DNA of 57,470 nucleotides from Fibrobacter sp. (GCA_012513915.1 JAAZBG010000327.1:1-57470), one strand, 5' to 3'. Counted from the stretch's first letter, positions 37,201-45,636 are shown. Numbers and translations are program-made. Notes: generated by a model from the letters alone, not told the origin.

Positions 37201-37546
37201 GGATATTCTTGTATCACTCGGCTATACACCGGTAAAAGTTCACAATGGTGAGGAAGCATTGAGTGTATATAAGGAATCAATAGAAAAAAATGATCCTATT
37301 GCCATATCAATTCTGGATCTGACAATTCCAGGTGGAATAGGTGGGCGGGAAGCGGTAACAGCAATAAGGAAAATGAATTCTGATGCAATTGTGATTGCTG
37401 CAAGTGGCTATTCAGATGACCCTGTAATAGCTGACCCTCAATCGAGTGGTTTCAGTGCCAGTATTGCCAAGCCGTTCAGGAAAAAAAGTCTCATTGAGAT
37501 ACTTGATAAATTAAATATTAACAGCAGACAATCAATCGATCGGTAA
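34238..37546 (+). CDS. Hybrid sensor histidine kinase with three PAS domains and receiver domain
   Basis: A 1102-residue membrane sensor. Membrane segments at about 5-25 and 285-315 enclose an extracytoplasmic sensing region (about 260 residues, PDC/CACHE-like). PAS domains follow at about 340-455, 470-580 and 600-715. HisKA has His738 in AGGIAHDFNNLLGG. The ATPase part shows DNIVINAKQAMP, DQGIGMP and GHGLGLSTVYSIIKRH. The C-terminal receiver (about 970-1090) carries Asp1027 in ILDLTIPGG and Lys in AKPFRKK. The GIAHDFNN type usually passes phosphate to its own receiver or a separate regulator; no cognate regulator lies next to it. TTG 34211 is in frame, but the ATG at 34238 follows AGGAG (12 bases) and starts the signal-anchor directly. 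Confidence 0.9.
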   Translation: MSKKLKKTVIFIVLLSIILIVLGYIFIKSEYNSTLNARYGELHAVNKFKRDQVVQFHTERMADISIIAESPYIKKGIEQWKKDKFNPQLRDELIQFMYLLRDAFNCKEIKLISLQGDNLLNPLDSDFVKSPYLPQIQECAYRHDVLLLDLYMCEYHNVIHHDIFAPVILNTGEISGIFVFRIDPEISVFPLFREWPGKSKTAEVMIVRQEKDSVLYLNHIDTNDINWRLRLSLQNSNLPAAMAVEGKTGLVHGIDYKGNSVIADIEKVPGTSWFVISKINKSEIYETLLINIGVVAFIVLLLIILCIIVAISLYRTRQSRLIKQLYEKECQANEQNEIFRTTLYSIGDGVISTDRDGLVTHMNAVAEHLTGWKESEVKGKALDTVFHVISESTRQPVDNPVKKVLTEGRIVGFSNHTILVSRDGRETPVADSGSPICGSDGNVHGVVMVFQDQTREHERQEAIQKSEQRYRSLFTEMKEGFALHEIICNDEGIPVDYRFITLNPAFEEQTGLKAEVAIGHTIKEIDPDVEPVWIERSGAVALTGIPVTFEKYVLYLKKYYQVVIFCPQKGQFAVLFTDITERKITEAHVLDEKERLKITLASIADGVITTDLQGNIVMMNKSAEILTGWSSDDADTHNVNDVLHVFDENTKTAYNELVNQIVKAGKTVEFTDATLLYAKNGTVLSIELSGTPIRNAEGVVGGVVIVLRNATEKKKLVENMLRAQKLESIGVLAGGIAHDFNNLLGGIFGYIDMAIDSVANRKYDEVSGQLTKAMNVFNRAKALTMQLLTFSKGGSPVRKAQDLTPIIRNSAQFALSGSNIVPEIIIGNSISNCDCDENQIAQVIDNIVINAKQAMPLGGKLIIKTENVDVAKLPPEMTPVNQTYIHISITDQGIGMPKEILSRIFDPFFSTKQTGHGLGLSTVYSIIKRHDGNISVESEQGIGSTFHLYLPASQMSYNNTINPEVIVHKGEGKVLIMDDEEFLLDIVGDILVSLGYTPVKVHNGEEALSVYKESIEKNDPIAISILDLTIPGGIGGREAVTAIRKMNSDAIVIAASGYSDDPVIADPQSSGFSASIAKPFRKKSLIEILDKLNINSRQSIDR

Positions 37547-37551
37547 CATTG

Positions 37552-38103
37552 TCAGGAACGTTCCATTCCAATAAGGCGAAGGAACTCATTTCGTGTCGCA
37601 TTTTCTGATCTGAAACTTCCAAGCATTGCCGAGGTAATCATTTTAGAATTTTGTTTGGACACTCCACGCATCATCATACATAAATGCTGTGCCTCAATGA
37701 CAACTCCTACCCCTTCAGCATCAATCGGTGTCATCAGATGCGAGGCGACCTGCTGAGTTAACCGTTCCTGTACCTGAAGGCGTCTTGCGAAGCAATCAAC
37801 AAGTCTGGCAAGTTTGCTTACTCCATATACCCGGTTATGTGCGATATATCCGATATGGCATCGGCCAAAAAATGGGAGCATATGATGTTCACACATACTA
37901 TAAATTTCAATGTCCCGCACAATCACCATATGATTGCACTCTTCATGAAATATTGCACTTCTTAAAATTTTATCGGGATCCTGTTTATACCCCTGCATCA
38001 GATAACCATATGATTTTTCAACCCGTTCTGGAGTATCCTTTAAACCCTCACGCTCCGGATCCTCACCGATTGCTTTCAAAATCTCTGTAACTGCTTTTTT
38101 CAT
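37552..38103 (-). CDS. folE: GTP cyclohydrolase I
   Basis: A 183-residue enzyme that turns GTP into 7,8-dihydroneopterin triphosphate, the first step of folate synthesis. Zinc and active-site motifs are visible: IYSMCEHHMLPFFGRCHIGY, VYGVSKLARLVDCFARR and VIEAQHLCMMMRGV. Length is in the usual 180-220 range. An in-frame ATG at 38142 would add 13 residues, but GGAG lies 5 bases before the ATG at 38103, which gives MKKAVTEILKAIGEDP, a normal FolE start. Its stop is only 5 bases from the stop of the convergent hybrid kinase gene. Confidence 0.95.
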   Translation of the reverse strand: MKKAVTEILKAIGEDPEREGLKDTPERVEKSYGYLMQGYKQDPDKILRSAIFHEECNHMVIVRDIEIYSMCEHHMLPFFGRCHIGYIAHNRVYGVSKLARLVDCFARRLQVQERLTQQVASHLMTPIDAEGVGVVIEAQHLCMMMRGVSKQNSKMITSAMLGSFRSENATRNEFLRLIGMERS

Positions 38104-38292
38104 TTCTGCTCCAAGTTGATTTATAACGATTTGAAAATACATTTTTTGTTATAGATAAGTAACTACTTTATTAATAATGGTTATCAATGTAAACGGATGA
38201 AATTGATTTGAATATTGCAGGGTAATAGTATTTTTGAGTAGATTTGGTGTAGCATATGTTTCTGTTATTTACAAAGTGAAAGCTGGTGTCCG

Positions 38293-39234
38293 GTGGACTA
38301 TATAAGATGGGGTGATAAAGAGGTATCAAGGGTAGGATTTGGTACATGGGTGATTGGGGGGAACGATTGGGGCTTACAGAGTGATAGTGATTCCATTGAT
38401 GCGCTGCGGGAAGGAATGAAGCTCGGGTTTACTCATATTGATACAGCACAGGCATATGGACATGGACATGCCGAGGAGCTTATTGGCAAAGTTATCAGTA
38501 AACATCGTGAAAAACTGTTTATTGCATCAAAAACAGTCTGCAGGCCACCTCATAAGATAGAGCAGGCAGTGCAATTAAGTCTCAAAAGAATGAAAATTGA
38601 TTACATTGATTTATACTATATCCATTGGCCATCATCACGTATCGAATATGCTCCTGTCATGGAAATCCTTCAAAAATTAAAACGTCAAGGGATAATACGC
38701 GCTGTTGGTGTGTGCAATTTCTCTGTTGGACAGATGATTGACTGTATGCGGGCCGGCCCCATAGATGTGCATCAGCTTTGTTACAGCCTTCTGTGGAGAT
38801 GGCCGGAACGGGATGTTTTACCTTACTGTAAGGAAAACAGGATAATAACAATCACCTATAGTACGTTAGCCCAGGGTATTCTTACCGGTAAATTCCCTTA
38901 TGATTTTGTTTTTGATAAAGCTGATCACCGGCGCAGTACTGTTTTTTTTGAACCTGATGTATGGCCGCATGTGTACCATGCAGTTTCAGAGATGCAAAAA
39001 GTTACACAACATGAAGGTGTTTCACTGGCGTCACTTGCGGTACAGTGGGTATTACAAAAAGAGACTGTACTTTCCGCACTGGCAGGGGCGAGAAACCCTC
39101 TGCAGGCACGTCAAAATGTATCACTACTTGATAGTAAGGCATCAGATTCTGCCCTGAAACAACTCACAGAGATCAGTGATGATGTGATGAAGCATATTCC
39201 TGATAGCGGTAATATTTTCAGGTATTATCCGTAA
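38293..39234 (+). CDS. Aldo/keto reductase
   Basis: A 313-residue NADPH-dependent TIM-barrel oxidoreductase. The catalytic tetrad is visible: Asp and Tyr in HIDTAQAYGHGHAEELIG, Lys in IASKTV, and His in YYIHWPS. Later FSVGQM, TYSTLAQGILTGKF and the cofactor end (LAGARNPLQARQNV) fit the family. The substrate is unknown. It begins with GTG at 38293 and has a poor ribosome site. Transcribed alone. Confidence 0.9.
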   Translation: MDYIRWGDKEVSRVGFGTWVIGGNDWGLQSDSDSIDALREGMKLGFTHIDTAQAYGHGHAEELIGKVISKHREKLFIASKTVCRPPHKIEQAVQLSLKRMKIDYIDLYYIHWPSSRIEYAPVMEILQKLKRQGIIRAVGVCNFSVGQMIDCMRAGPIDVHQLCYSLLWRWPERDVLPYCKENRIITITYSTLAQGILTGKFPYDFVFDKADHRRSTVFFEPDVWPHVYHAVSEMQKVTQHEGVSLASLAVQWVLQKETVLSALAGARNPLQARQNVSLLDSKASDSALKQLTEISDDVMKHIPDSGNIFRYYP

Positions 39235-39266
39235 ATTAAAATCAGCATGAACAAATAAATCTGGAT

Positions 39267-39863
39267 TCAGCAGTGATAGGAAATTTTTGTATCATTTATT
39301 GTAATGATTGACTTCACTTTCAGTACATCGATTATTTTGGCTACTATGTCAGGTTTTAGTTTTGCTGGTTTACCAAGAGAACTTATTCCACTCTGTAAAC
39401 TTTTAAGCGTTGATGGTCTTGATTTCGGAGCTTTTTTTAACCAGGTAATTACGTAATTGGCATCTATAATTTTTACTTTTGATACTGTTTCATTAATTAG
39501 AGCTTTCAGTTCTGCTATGTTCTCTACTCTTCTGCATTGCTTATGTTTCGATAGAATGTATGCAATAAGAGAATCAAACCCCTTGTCTTTAGATACGATG
39601 AAATAGTGTGAGGATGGTTCTGCTGAAAATAATTCTCCAAGTACAAACGCGATGTGAAAGTCAAGTGCGTTGTGTCCATTACCGGTTCTTTGAATCCATT
39701 CGACATGCTCACCAAATTTTTGTAATTGTGTTACCATGGTAGTTGGACAGTGTTTTTGATGCTCTCCAAGAAAAATCTTAAGGTAGATATTTTGATTAAT
39801 TATCGAGGCATAATCATGTTCCTGTACATTTTCAAAATCAATCAGAATGTAATTTTTTGTCAC
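39267..39863 (-). CDS. PIN-like domain protein (putative nuclease or RNA-binding)
   Basis: A 198-residue protein whose N-terminal 150 residues show a PIN/NYN-like pattern of acidic residues: ILIDFENVQ at the start, GHNALDFHIAFVLGEL in the middle and FIVSKDKGFDSLIAY near residue 105. PIN-fold proteins usually cut RNA with metal ions bound by such acids. The C-terminal 60 residues are basic and could bind nucleic acid. GTG 39863 is chosen because AAAGGA lies 6 bases upstream and it gives a normal PIN start; the frame is open further upstream to 39953 without a ribosome site. No antitoxin-like partner is seen. Confidence 0.72.
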   Translation of the reverse strand: MTKNYILIDFENVQEHDYASIINQNIYLKIFLGEHQKHCPTTMVTQLQKFGEHVEWIQRTGNGHNALDFHIAFVLGELFSAEPSSHYFIVSKDKGFDSLIAYILSKHKQCRRVENIAELKALINETVSKVKIIDANYVITWLKKAPKSRPSTLKSLQSGISSLGKPAKLKPDIVAKIIDVLKVKSIITINDTKISYHC

Positions 39864-39967
39864 ATAGTATCCTTTGATGACTGGTACTAATAAAATTTTA
39901 TATTCTGGAATTATTGAAAACAATATTTTGTGTAATTTTATTTTCAGGTGCACAACAGCTTCATCAT

Positions 39968-40001
39968 AAAAAAAGGAGGCCCGATACTACACCGGACCTC
40001 C
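39968..40001 (-). terminator. Rho-independent terminator of the lipoprotein / His-rich pair
   Basis: On the minus strand the stem GGAGGTCCG...CGGGCCTCC is followed by seven T. It lies 42 bases after the stop of the lipoprotein gene. Confidence 0.85.
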
Positions 40002-40042
40002 ACCCCAAACAACCATCACCTTAACACTTTACAAATCGTTAC

Positions 40043-40765
40043 TTATTTCACCATGATAACACGGTCAGCTCTGTCTGCTGCCTTTTTAGCGATTGATCCC
40101 ATATCAAGAGCCAATTCGTGAACGCCGTTGTTGTCAGCGTAAAACACAGAACGCTCTGCAGGATCGATACTTGCAAGATAGATTCCATCATACTTGAGTT
40201 CAACAATTGTTTCTTTTTCATATCCATTTTTTGTTACTGTAACTGTATGTGTACCACTCTTAAGCAGGCGTATGCCCCAGTACTCTTCAACAGGTTTACT
40301 TGTAGGACCGCTTACTGTGCCAAGATTTATTTCTGTGCCGATTTCATAACCATAGGCGTTACTTGTTACAATGATAAGTTTTGTAGTAAGGCGCCAGTAA
40401 TTTCTGTCGTAGGATACTATTGAAAACATATAGGCGTAATCATAGTAACCATCACCATTAATATCGGCTTTTACATAAGACGGAATATTATTTCCATCCT
40501 TGATAACATCAGTAGGGTAGAGTACATAACCGTACCGGTCAACAGGAGGCATGCTGTAGCCTTTTACTCTGTTGGCAATCAATTCTCTTACAGGAAATGG
40601 AATATCAACATACGCATTGACATGGTAGACTTGCGGCGGATTTGTAACTACCACAACCGGGTCATCTTCAATCTCAATACTTGACATAAGATCAAGTTGG
40701 CATCCTGTAAACATCATGGTTGAAATCATGATCAGTACTGTAAGTGTTAGTGCTGGAATACGCAT
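40043..40765 (-). CDS. Putative lipoprotein with acidic calcium-like loop
   Basis: A 240-residue protein with a lipoprotein signal peptide: basic start MRIPALTLTVLIM and the lipobox MMFTGCQ, so Cys after about residue 22 should be lipidated after LspA cleavage. The mature part has DINGDGYYDYAY, an EF-hand/FG-GAP-like acidic loop, then beta-rich segments with KSGTHTVTVTKNGYE resembling a PEGA-like or Ig-like strand set. Function unknown. ATG 40765 has AGAGGT 4 bases upstream; an in-frame ATG at 40849 adds 28 residues that break the signal peptide, so it is rejected. It lies 92 bases after the His-rich gene and shares its transcript. Confidence 0.75.
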   Translation of the reverse strand: MRIPALTLTVLIMISTMMFTGCQLDLMSSIEIEDDPVVVVTNPPQVYHVNAYVDIPFPVRELIANRVKGYSMPPVDRYGYVLYPTDVIKDGNNIPSYVKADINGDGYYDYAYMFSIVSYDRNYWRLTTKLIIVTSNAYGYEIGTEINLGTVSGPTSKPVEEYWGIRLLKSGTHTVTVTKNGYEKETIVELKYDGIYLASIDPAERSVFYADNNGVHELALDMGSIAKKAADRADRVIMVK

Positions 40766-40857
40766 AGCTACCTCTTTGTTTGTAAAGCTTTTTGGTGGTT
40801 GTTTGATTCGTAGAAAATTCAAGGCCGGAAACATTCTGACCGGCCCCAAAGACTTAT

Positions 40858-41505
40858 TTATCTGACACGTTCTCTTTCGGTTACTTTGATTATCGGTGCA
40901 TTCTTGTTGTTATGAGCTTCAGAACGTTTGTAAACCGGTGCTTTTTTTTCTGTATATGTGTGACGTTCCACCACAGTGTTGTTACGATGGGCCGGATGAG
41001 GATGATTTGATTTTTTTTCATAACGGTTGTATGATTTTTCATGTGGTTTGTGTTTATTGTTATTATAGTTGTGATATTCATATCTGTGTGTTACCACCGG
41101 TGATCTTCCACGGTATCTGTCATCACGATAGAAATAGGTGTAGTGTGGATTATGATTATTATCATAATGACTGAATGTACGCTCCCAGTGATTGTGGTGA
41201 TGTTTCTTAGGTGCGACGTAACGTCCATGATGTACCATCCAGGGTCCAAAAACCCAGGCACTGTTAAACGGGGTAAAACGTACTTCTCTATAGTGTAACA
41301 CACGTACTCCATGATTAATAGTCCACTGATATTCAAAGGACATACGGGCATTTACATCGCTGCATTCACGTTCTTCAAACCAGGGGTCATCAACGAAGAT
41401 GATGTCCGGGGTTGATAGTGATGCACTGACTTTTACTTTTACATCTGCAAGAAGCGCTGCAGGAATCAGAAGTGCCATTGCAATGGTCAGAATTGTACGG
41501 TTCAT
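40858..41505 (-). CDS. Exported histidine/tyrosine-rich protein of unknown function
   Basis: A 215-residue protein with a signal peptide (MNRTILTIAMALLIPAALLA, cleavage near Leu-Ala-Asp). The mature N-terminal half is folded-looking (FVDDPWFEERECSDVNARM, VFGPWMVHHGRYVAP). From residue 100 it is low-complexity with about 20 His and many Asn, Tyr, Arg and Lys (KKHHHNHW, NHPHPAHR). Such composition could bind transition metals or a polyanion; this is inference. It resembles the YXWV/W-H-rich exported proteins of unknown function. It is the first gene of a two-gene unit with the lipoprotein and has AGGAGAAA before its ATG. Confidence 0.72.
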   Translation of the reverse strand: MNRTILTIAMALLIPAALLADVKVKVSASLSTPDIIFVDDPWFEERECSDVNARMSFEYQWTINHGVRVLHYREVRFTPFNSAWVFGPWMVHHGRYVAPKKHHHNHWERTFSHYDNNHNPHYTYFYRDDRYRGRSPVVTHRYEYHNYNNNKHKPHEKSYNRYEKKSNHPHPAHRNNTVVERHTYTEKKAPVYKRSEAHNNKNAPIIKVTERERVR

Positions 41506-41935
41506 GATTTTTCTCCTATTTTAAAGGTATCAGCTTAATAACGTTTCCGTTTTCAAATCCGGTATATAGACGCAGAATAATCATAAAAAACGCTCACACA
41601 TTTATTTTTATTTTGAATTTATTGTAAAAATTACTTTGGTTACCAGACTTAACATGTTTAAAATTAATGCAATAGGTATATTGATAATTGTTTTTGAGGA
41701 GAATTAAATGTTTGAGTGTTTAATGAAGTAATCTCGCAATTAATTTTTCAAATAATTATATTATAGGTCTCACATGGGTTGTAAGTATTGTTTATAAACA
41801 TACAGCATCTGTTGGTTTTAAGAACAGATGTTGTTGAATGCTGAAAAAATGATGTTGAATATATGTAAGAGCAATAGTATGCTTAAATTCTATTACTCCA
41901 TTAATTGGTGACAAGTTTGATCCGGAAGCAGAAAA
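41506..41935. other. AT-rich divergent intergenic region with a very short reading frame
   Basis: 430 bases between the His-rich gene (-) and the second histidine kinase (+). At 41708-41731 a seven-codon frame (MFECLMK) follows an excellent GAGGAG ribosome site at 41696-41701, 6 bases before its ATG. It could be a leader peptide or a chance site. No hairpin with a T run was found next to it. Confidence 0.4.
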
Positions 41936-43120
41936 GTGAAACAAAAAGAATCAGCAACAGGTATGACATCATCAAATTCACACATCAATAGGAAAAGTCT
42001 GAATATTAAGCCATTCAAGAAGATACTGGTAGACATTGAGTTATACTCACTGGCTAATCTTCTGATGGTGTATGGCTTTATGTTTTTAACAACCGATTCT
42101 TCAATCGCAATGATCGGGGTGTTGTGGGTCAGTATTATCGCGTGGCGTGGTGGATTATACGCTGGTCTGATCGGAAGTGTTTGTATTTACTTCTCAAGTG
42201 CAATTGCAATGAGCATTCCACCGCATCAAACTATTGAAATGACATACTTTTTTGACAACAGGATTCCAGGATTTGCAATAGGTTTGGGGCAGTGTATTGT
42301 TGCCGGAACTGTTGTGGGATATATATCAGTGCTGGTTCATCAGCTTCGTGAGGAAATTCAGCTACGGCAGAGGGTTCAGAGGGAGCTGGAACAGAATATT
42401 GAGGAACTGGATGCATTCGGAAGAACTGTAGCACACGATCTGAAAAATCCACTTATGGTTATTAACATGTCAATTGAAGCGCTTATGATGGACTTTGAGA
42501 ATAGTACCGATGAAAAGATAAAACGAAAAATGTCGTTTATTAATAATGGCACTAAAAATATGGCTAATATCATCGAGTCAATTCTGCTTTTAGCAGGAAT
42601 TAAAAAAATTGATCCGGCGCAGTTCAAAGAATTTCCTATTGAAAAATGTGTTAATGATGCTCTTTGCAGGCTTGAGTATACGATTACTTCTGCTGGGGCA
42701 ACTGTTATTAATAACGTCACCTGGCCATCTGTGGCTGGTTACGCTCCGTGGATTACTGAAGTATGGGTGAACTATATCAGCAATGCGATCAAGTATGGTG
42801 GCAATGCGTCACTGCAGATAAAACCGGTTATTGAACTCGGTTATGACAAGTTGGCAGTGAATACAAAGCCAGGAGCGGAACATTATCGTTTTTGGGTACG
42901 GGATAACGGTGAAGGAATTCCGGTAGAACAGGTCGCGACACTATTTAAGGAGTTCTCGCGTCTTCACAAAAACGATAAAGAGGGGCATGGTCTTGGTTTG
43001 TCGATAGCTAAATCCATTATTCAAAAATCAGGTGGTAAGGTCGGGGTTGAGAGTAATGAGAACGGTTCACTTTTCTATTTTACACTTCCATCATCGTTGA
43101 ATTCTGCTCCATTAAAATAA
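41936..43120 (+). CDS. Membrane sensor histidine kinase
   Basis: A 394-residue kinase. Residues about 40-135 hold roughly four membrane segments without a large outer domain. A coiled linker (about 140-165) leads to HisKA with His in GRTVAHDLKNPLMVI. The ATPase domain has WVNYISNAIKYGGNA, VRDNGEGIP and GHGLGLSIAKSIIQKSGG. The class resembles light/redox or membrane-state sensing kinases with a four-helix anchor, but the signal is unknown. It has no receiver domain and no regulator next to it. Start GTG 41936; an in-frame ATG at 41963 is an alternative and has no better ribosome site. Confidence 0.88.
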   Translation: MKQKESATGMTSSNSHINRKSLNIKPFKKILVDIELYSLANLLMVYGFMFLTTDSSIAMIGVLWVSIIAWRGGLYAGLIGSVCIYFSSAIAMSIPPHQTIEMTYFFDNRIPGFAIGLGQCIVAGTVVGYISVLVHQLREEIQLRQRVQRELEQNIEELDAFGRTVAHDLKNPLMVINMSIEALMMDFENSTDEKIKRKMSFINNGTKNMANIIESILLLAGIKKIDPAQFKEFPIEKCVNDALCRLEYTITSAGATVINNVTWPSVAGYAPWITEVWVNYISNAIKYGGNASLQIKPVIELGYDKLAVNTKPGAEHYRFWVRDNGEGIPVEQVATLFKEFSRLHKNDKEGHGLGLSIAKSIIQKSGGKVGVESNENGSLFYFTLPSSLNSAPLK

Positions 43121-43215
43121 ACTCCAATCATATTTTACCGCTCAAATGATACTGCTTGAAAAATTAAAAAGTACAATTGTAGCATAAGAGTAGTACTTTT
43201 TCGATTGGATTGAAT

Positions 43216-43632
43216 ATGACACTTTTAAAGAAATTGTTATGGTATTGCGATTTTCCGTTGCATCTAAAAATAATTAGTGAAATTATCCGGATAAGAATGC
43301 ATCGTTCGGAGGGGCTTCATTACATAGTGCCTACTCTTGTAGAAAAAGAGGAAAATGACAAGGATAAGCTCATTCAAACAAAAATCAACCGGTATTGTGA
43401 TTTCTGGTTGATGGTACGTCGTCTCTTGATGTATCCTGATAATTGTTATTATCGCAGCACTCTACTGTGTACTGTATTGCGAAAAAGCGGGTTTAATGCG
43501 GTGTTAAACTTCAGTTCATCAAGCGAGAAATCCTACCAGGGGCAAAACCTTATCTTTTGTGGCAACTGCTGGGTTTCAATTGAGAATGAGAGGATGGATA
43601 ATAGATATGCGTTTGTTGTGCAATACCCCTGA
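43216..43632 (+). CDS. Lasso-peptide-B2-like (Transglut_core3) protein with altered active site, orphan
   Basis: A 138-residue protein whose second half follows the pattern of lasso peptide B2 leader peptidases: NCYYRSTLLCTVLRKSGFNA (Cys77 at the nucleophile position) then an F/GNCWVSIE segment. In active B2 proteins this second site reads AHAWVE; here the His position is Asn117, so ordinary Cys-His catalysis looks lost or changed. The first half is helical and basic as in the family. There is no B1, no lasso cyclase and no convincing precursor peptide within several kb. Function unknown; it may be a relic, or a binding-only protein. ATG 43216 is used; TTG 43210 is also in frame. Confidence 0.6.
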   Translation: MTLLKKLLWYCDFPLHLKIISEIIRIRMHRSEGLHYIVPTLVEKEENDKDKLIQTKINRYCDFWLMVRRLLMYPDNCYYRSTLLCTVLRKSGFNAVLNFSSSSEKSYQGQNLIFCGNCWVSIENERMDNRYAFVVQYP

Positions 43633-43677
43633 TTTTATTGATGTCGGTATGAGATGTTCTTAATGGATTGGTTTTTA

Positions 43678-44250
43678 TTAAAAGCCCATAAGTTTTTTTA
43701 TTTTTTCAGAGTTCGTTTTTGTTGTCAATGATTCGAGAAGTAATAAAGCAACAGGTATTGCTGTTGATGGATTCCAGGAGGTAATTATATTTTCATCAAT
43801 CACTATTGGCTCATCAATTACCGTAGCGCCAAACTCTTTTAGCTGGGCTTGTCTTTTTCCTCTGTATGTAGTCGCTTTTTTTCCATTCAATATCCCGCTT
43901 TTCCCAAGAGGTAAAGCCGCAACGCATATGGATGCAATTGTTTTCCTGCTGGTATGAAATTTACGTATAAGATCAAGAAACGGTTCACTATATGCATCAT
44001 CATAGAAAGAATATTCTTCAAAACCACCCGGTATTGCCAATGCATCAAAGTTAATAACATCAATATTGTCGATCAGGTAATCAGGTTTGACAATTATGTT
44101 AAATGAACTTTTTATTTCACAGGTCATACCACATGTAAAGAGTTGTGTGTTCTTGTCTCCATCTGTTAAATTCCAACCAAGTACATCAATAAAAACGCTT
44201 GCTTCATATGTTTCAAATCCATTTGCTAATAACAACAATACGTTTTTCAT
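43678..44250 (-). CDS. DJ-1/PfpI family protein
   Basis: A 190-residue class I glutamine amidotransferase-like protein. The start KNVLLLLANGFETYEASVF holds the conserved Glu, ALAIPGGFEEY is the glycine-rich loop, and ASICVAALPLGKSG carries the nucleophile-elbow Cys. The family includes chaperone, deglycase-like and peptidase members; a precise role cannot be assigned. The ATG at 44250 follows AAAGGA by 6 bases; the open frame continues upstream to 44340 without support. Convergent with the B2-like gene, 45 bases apart. Confidence 0.9.
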   Translation of the reverse strand: MKNVLLLLANGFETYEASVFIDVLGWNLTDGDKNTQLFTCGMTCEIKSSFNIIVKPDYLIDNIDVINFDALAIPGGFEEYSFYDDAYSEPFLDLIRKFHTSRKTIASICVAALPLGKSGILNGKKATTYRGKRQAQLKEFGATVIDEPIVIDENIITSWNPSTAIPVALLLLESLTTKTNSEKIKKLMGF

Positions 44251-44439
44251 CTTTTTTCCTTTATTGCCTTGCAGTAATCGAACTGACAATCTGAGTCCTG
44301 AGTACCCTACAGAATACATTTCCGGGTACAGTGTCAACACTCACTTGCAGGAGGTTACATCGCTTGCTTAACTTACTCTTTGAGACCGTAATCTTATTAC
44401 AATCATGTAGCATTCCTGTTTTGTTGCTGCTAATGGAAT

Positions 44440-45636
44440 CTATTTTATAGTCTTATCAGACAGAATTTTCTTTTGAACATCAATACTTCTGTTTCCCATT
44501 TCTGTTATCACTATCATGATAATTAAAACGAAACCAAGAAATAACGGGAAGATAGAAAAATCAAGATATCCAGCCAGACGACCAAAAAACAGAGGCATTA
44601 TCGTAATACCAATGTATGCGCTTGACATCTGCATTCCAACAATTATCTGTGAATACCTGCTGCTGAAATTTTCTGGTGTTTCATGTATCAGGCTTGGAAA
44701 TATCGGTGCGCATCCCAGACCAATTATAAAAAAAGTTAACATAAGAAAAGAATCCATTGGTAAGAACAGTGCCAGGATACCACAAGCAATAATCCATTGT
44801 CCCAAACGAACCATTTGACGATTGGTAAATTTCATTGAGAGAAAACCGGAAATGAAACGCCCTGCTGTTATTCCGATAAAAAATAAAGCGATCCATCGGG
44901 CAGCATTTTCAGGTGAAACGTTTCTTTTGGCAACAAGATAACTTGATCCCCACAGTCCAGTAACAGCTTCTATGGTACAATAACAGAAAAACACAATGAG
45001 CATATGTTTGAGACCGGGTATACCAAGTAACGTTCGGTACGTTACCGGTTTATCTGTTTTTGTCGATACCTGTTGTTTCTGTGCAGCATTTTTACTCCAT
45101 AATGGGAGTGAAATGAGTAATACAATAACTAGACAACACTGAATAATGCCTACAGTACGATACCCTTGAGTCCACATACCTCCATTTACCAAATGTGCAG
45201 ACATAATTAGTGGTCCGATTGATGCTCCCACACCCCAGAAACAATGAAGCCAGTTCATGTGCTTTGCTTTGTAATGCACTGCCACATAATTATTAAGTGC
45301 AGAATCTACAGTTCCTGCCCCTAAACCAAGAGAAATTGCCCAGAAACACAATACAACAAAATCATGAGATAGAGAAAACCCTATAAGAGTAATTGCTGTA
45401 ATAAATACACTGATAAAGGTGATGATCCCGGTTCCGAATCGGTTTATTATTTTACCGCTGAATAAAGCTGAAATAACAGCACCACCCGCAGTAATCATTG
45501 AGATAATTCCGGCATAATGCATCGGTACAGAGAGGTTTTTATACATTGCAGGCCATGCAGAACCAAGTAGACCATCCGGTAATCCCAGGCTGATAAACGA
45601 TAAGTAAATTATTAGTAGAAGCAAGGTTGAAATCAT
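44440..45636 (-). CDS. Major facilitator superfamily transporter
   Basis: A 398-residue inner membrane carrier with about 12 membrane segments. It resembles the fucose-permease-like MFS branch: LSFISLGLPDGLLGSAWPAM at the first helix, GLGAGTVDSALNNYVA in helix 4-5, and WLHCFWGVGASIGPL. The solute is probably a sugar or small organic molecule, by family only. GAGGAG lies 9 bases before the ATG. It follows the DJ-1 gene on the same strand but 189 bases separate them, so co-transcription is unsure. Confidence 0.9.
   Translation of the reverse strand: MISTLLLLIIYLSFISLGLPDGLLGSAWPAMYKNLSVPMHYAGIISMITAGGAVISALFSGKIINRFGTGIITFISVFITAITLIGFSLSHDFVVLCFWAISLGLGAGTVDSALNNYVAVHYKAKHMNWLHCFWGVGASIGPLIMSAHLVNGGMWTQGYRTVGIIQCCLVIVLLISLPLWSKNAAQKQQVSTKTDKPVTYRTLLGIPGLKHMLIVFFCYCTIEAVTGLWGSSYLVAKRNVSPENAARWIALFFIGITAGRFISGFLSMKFTNRQMVRLGQWIIACGILALFLPMDSFLMLTFFIIGLGCAPIFPSLIHETPENFSSRYSQIIVGMQMSSAYIGITIMPLFFGRLAGYLDFSIFPLFLGFVLIIMIVITEMGNRSIDVQKKILSDKTIK

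Noticed and set aside
43146-43187. 13-codon frame just before the B2-like gene, considered as a lasso precursor
   Set aside because: Too short, no leader or core pattern and no ribosome site.
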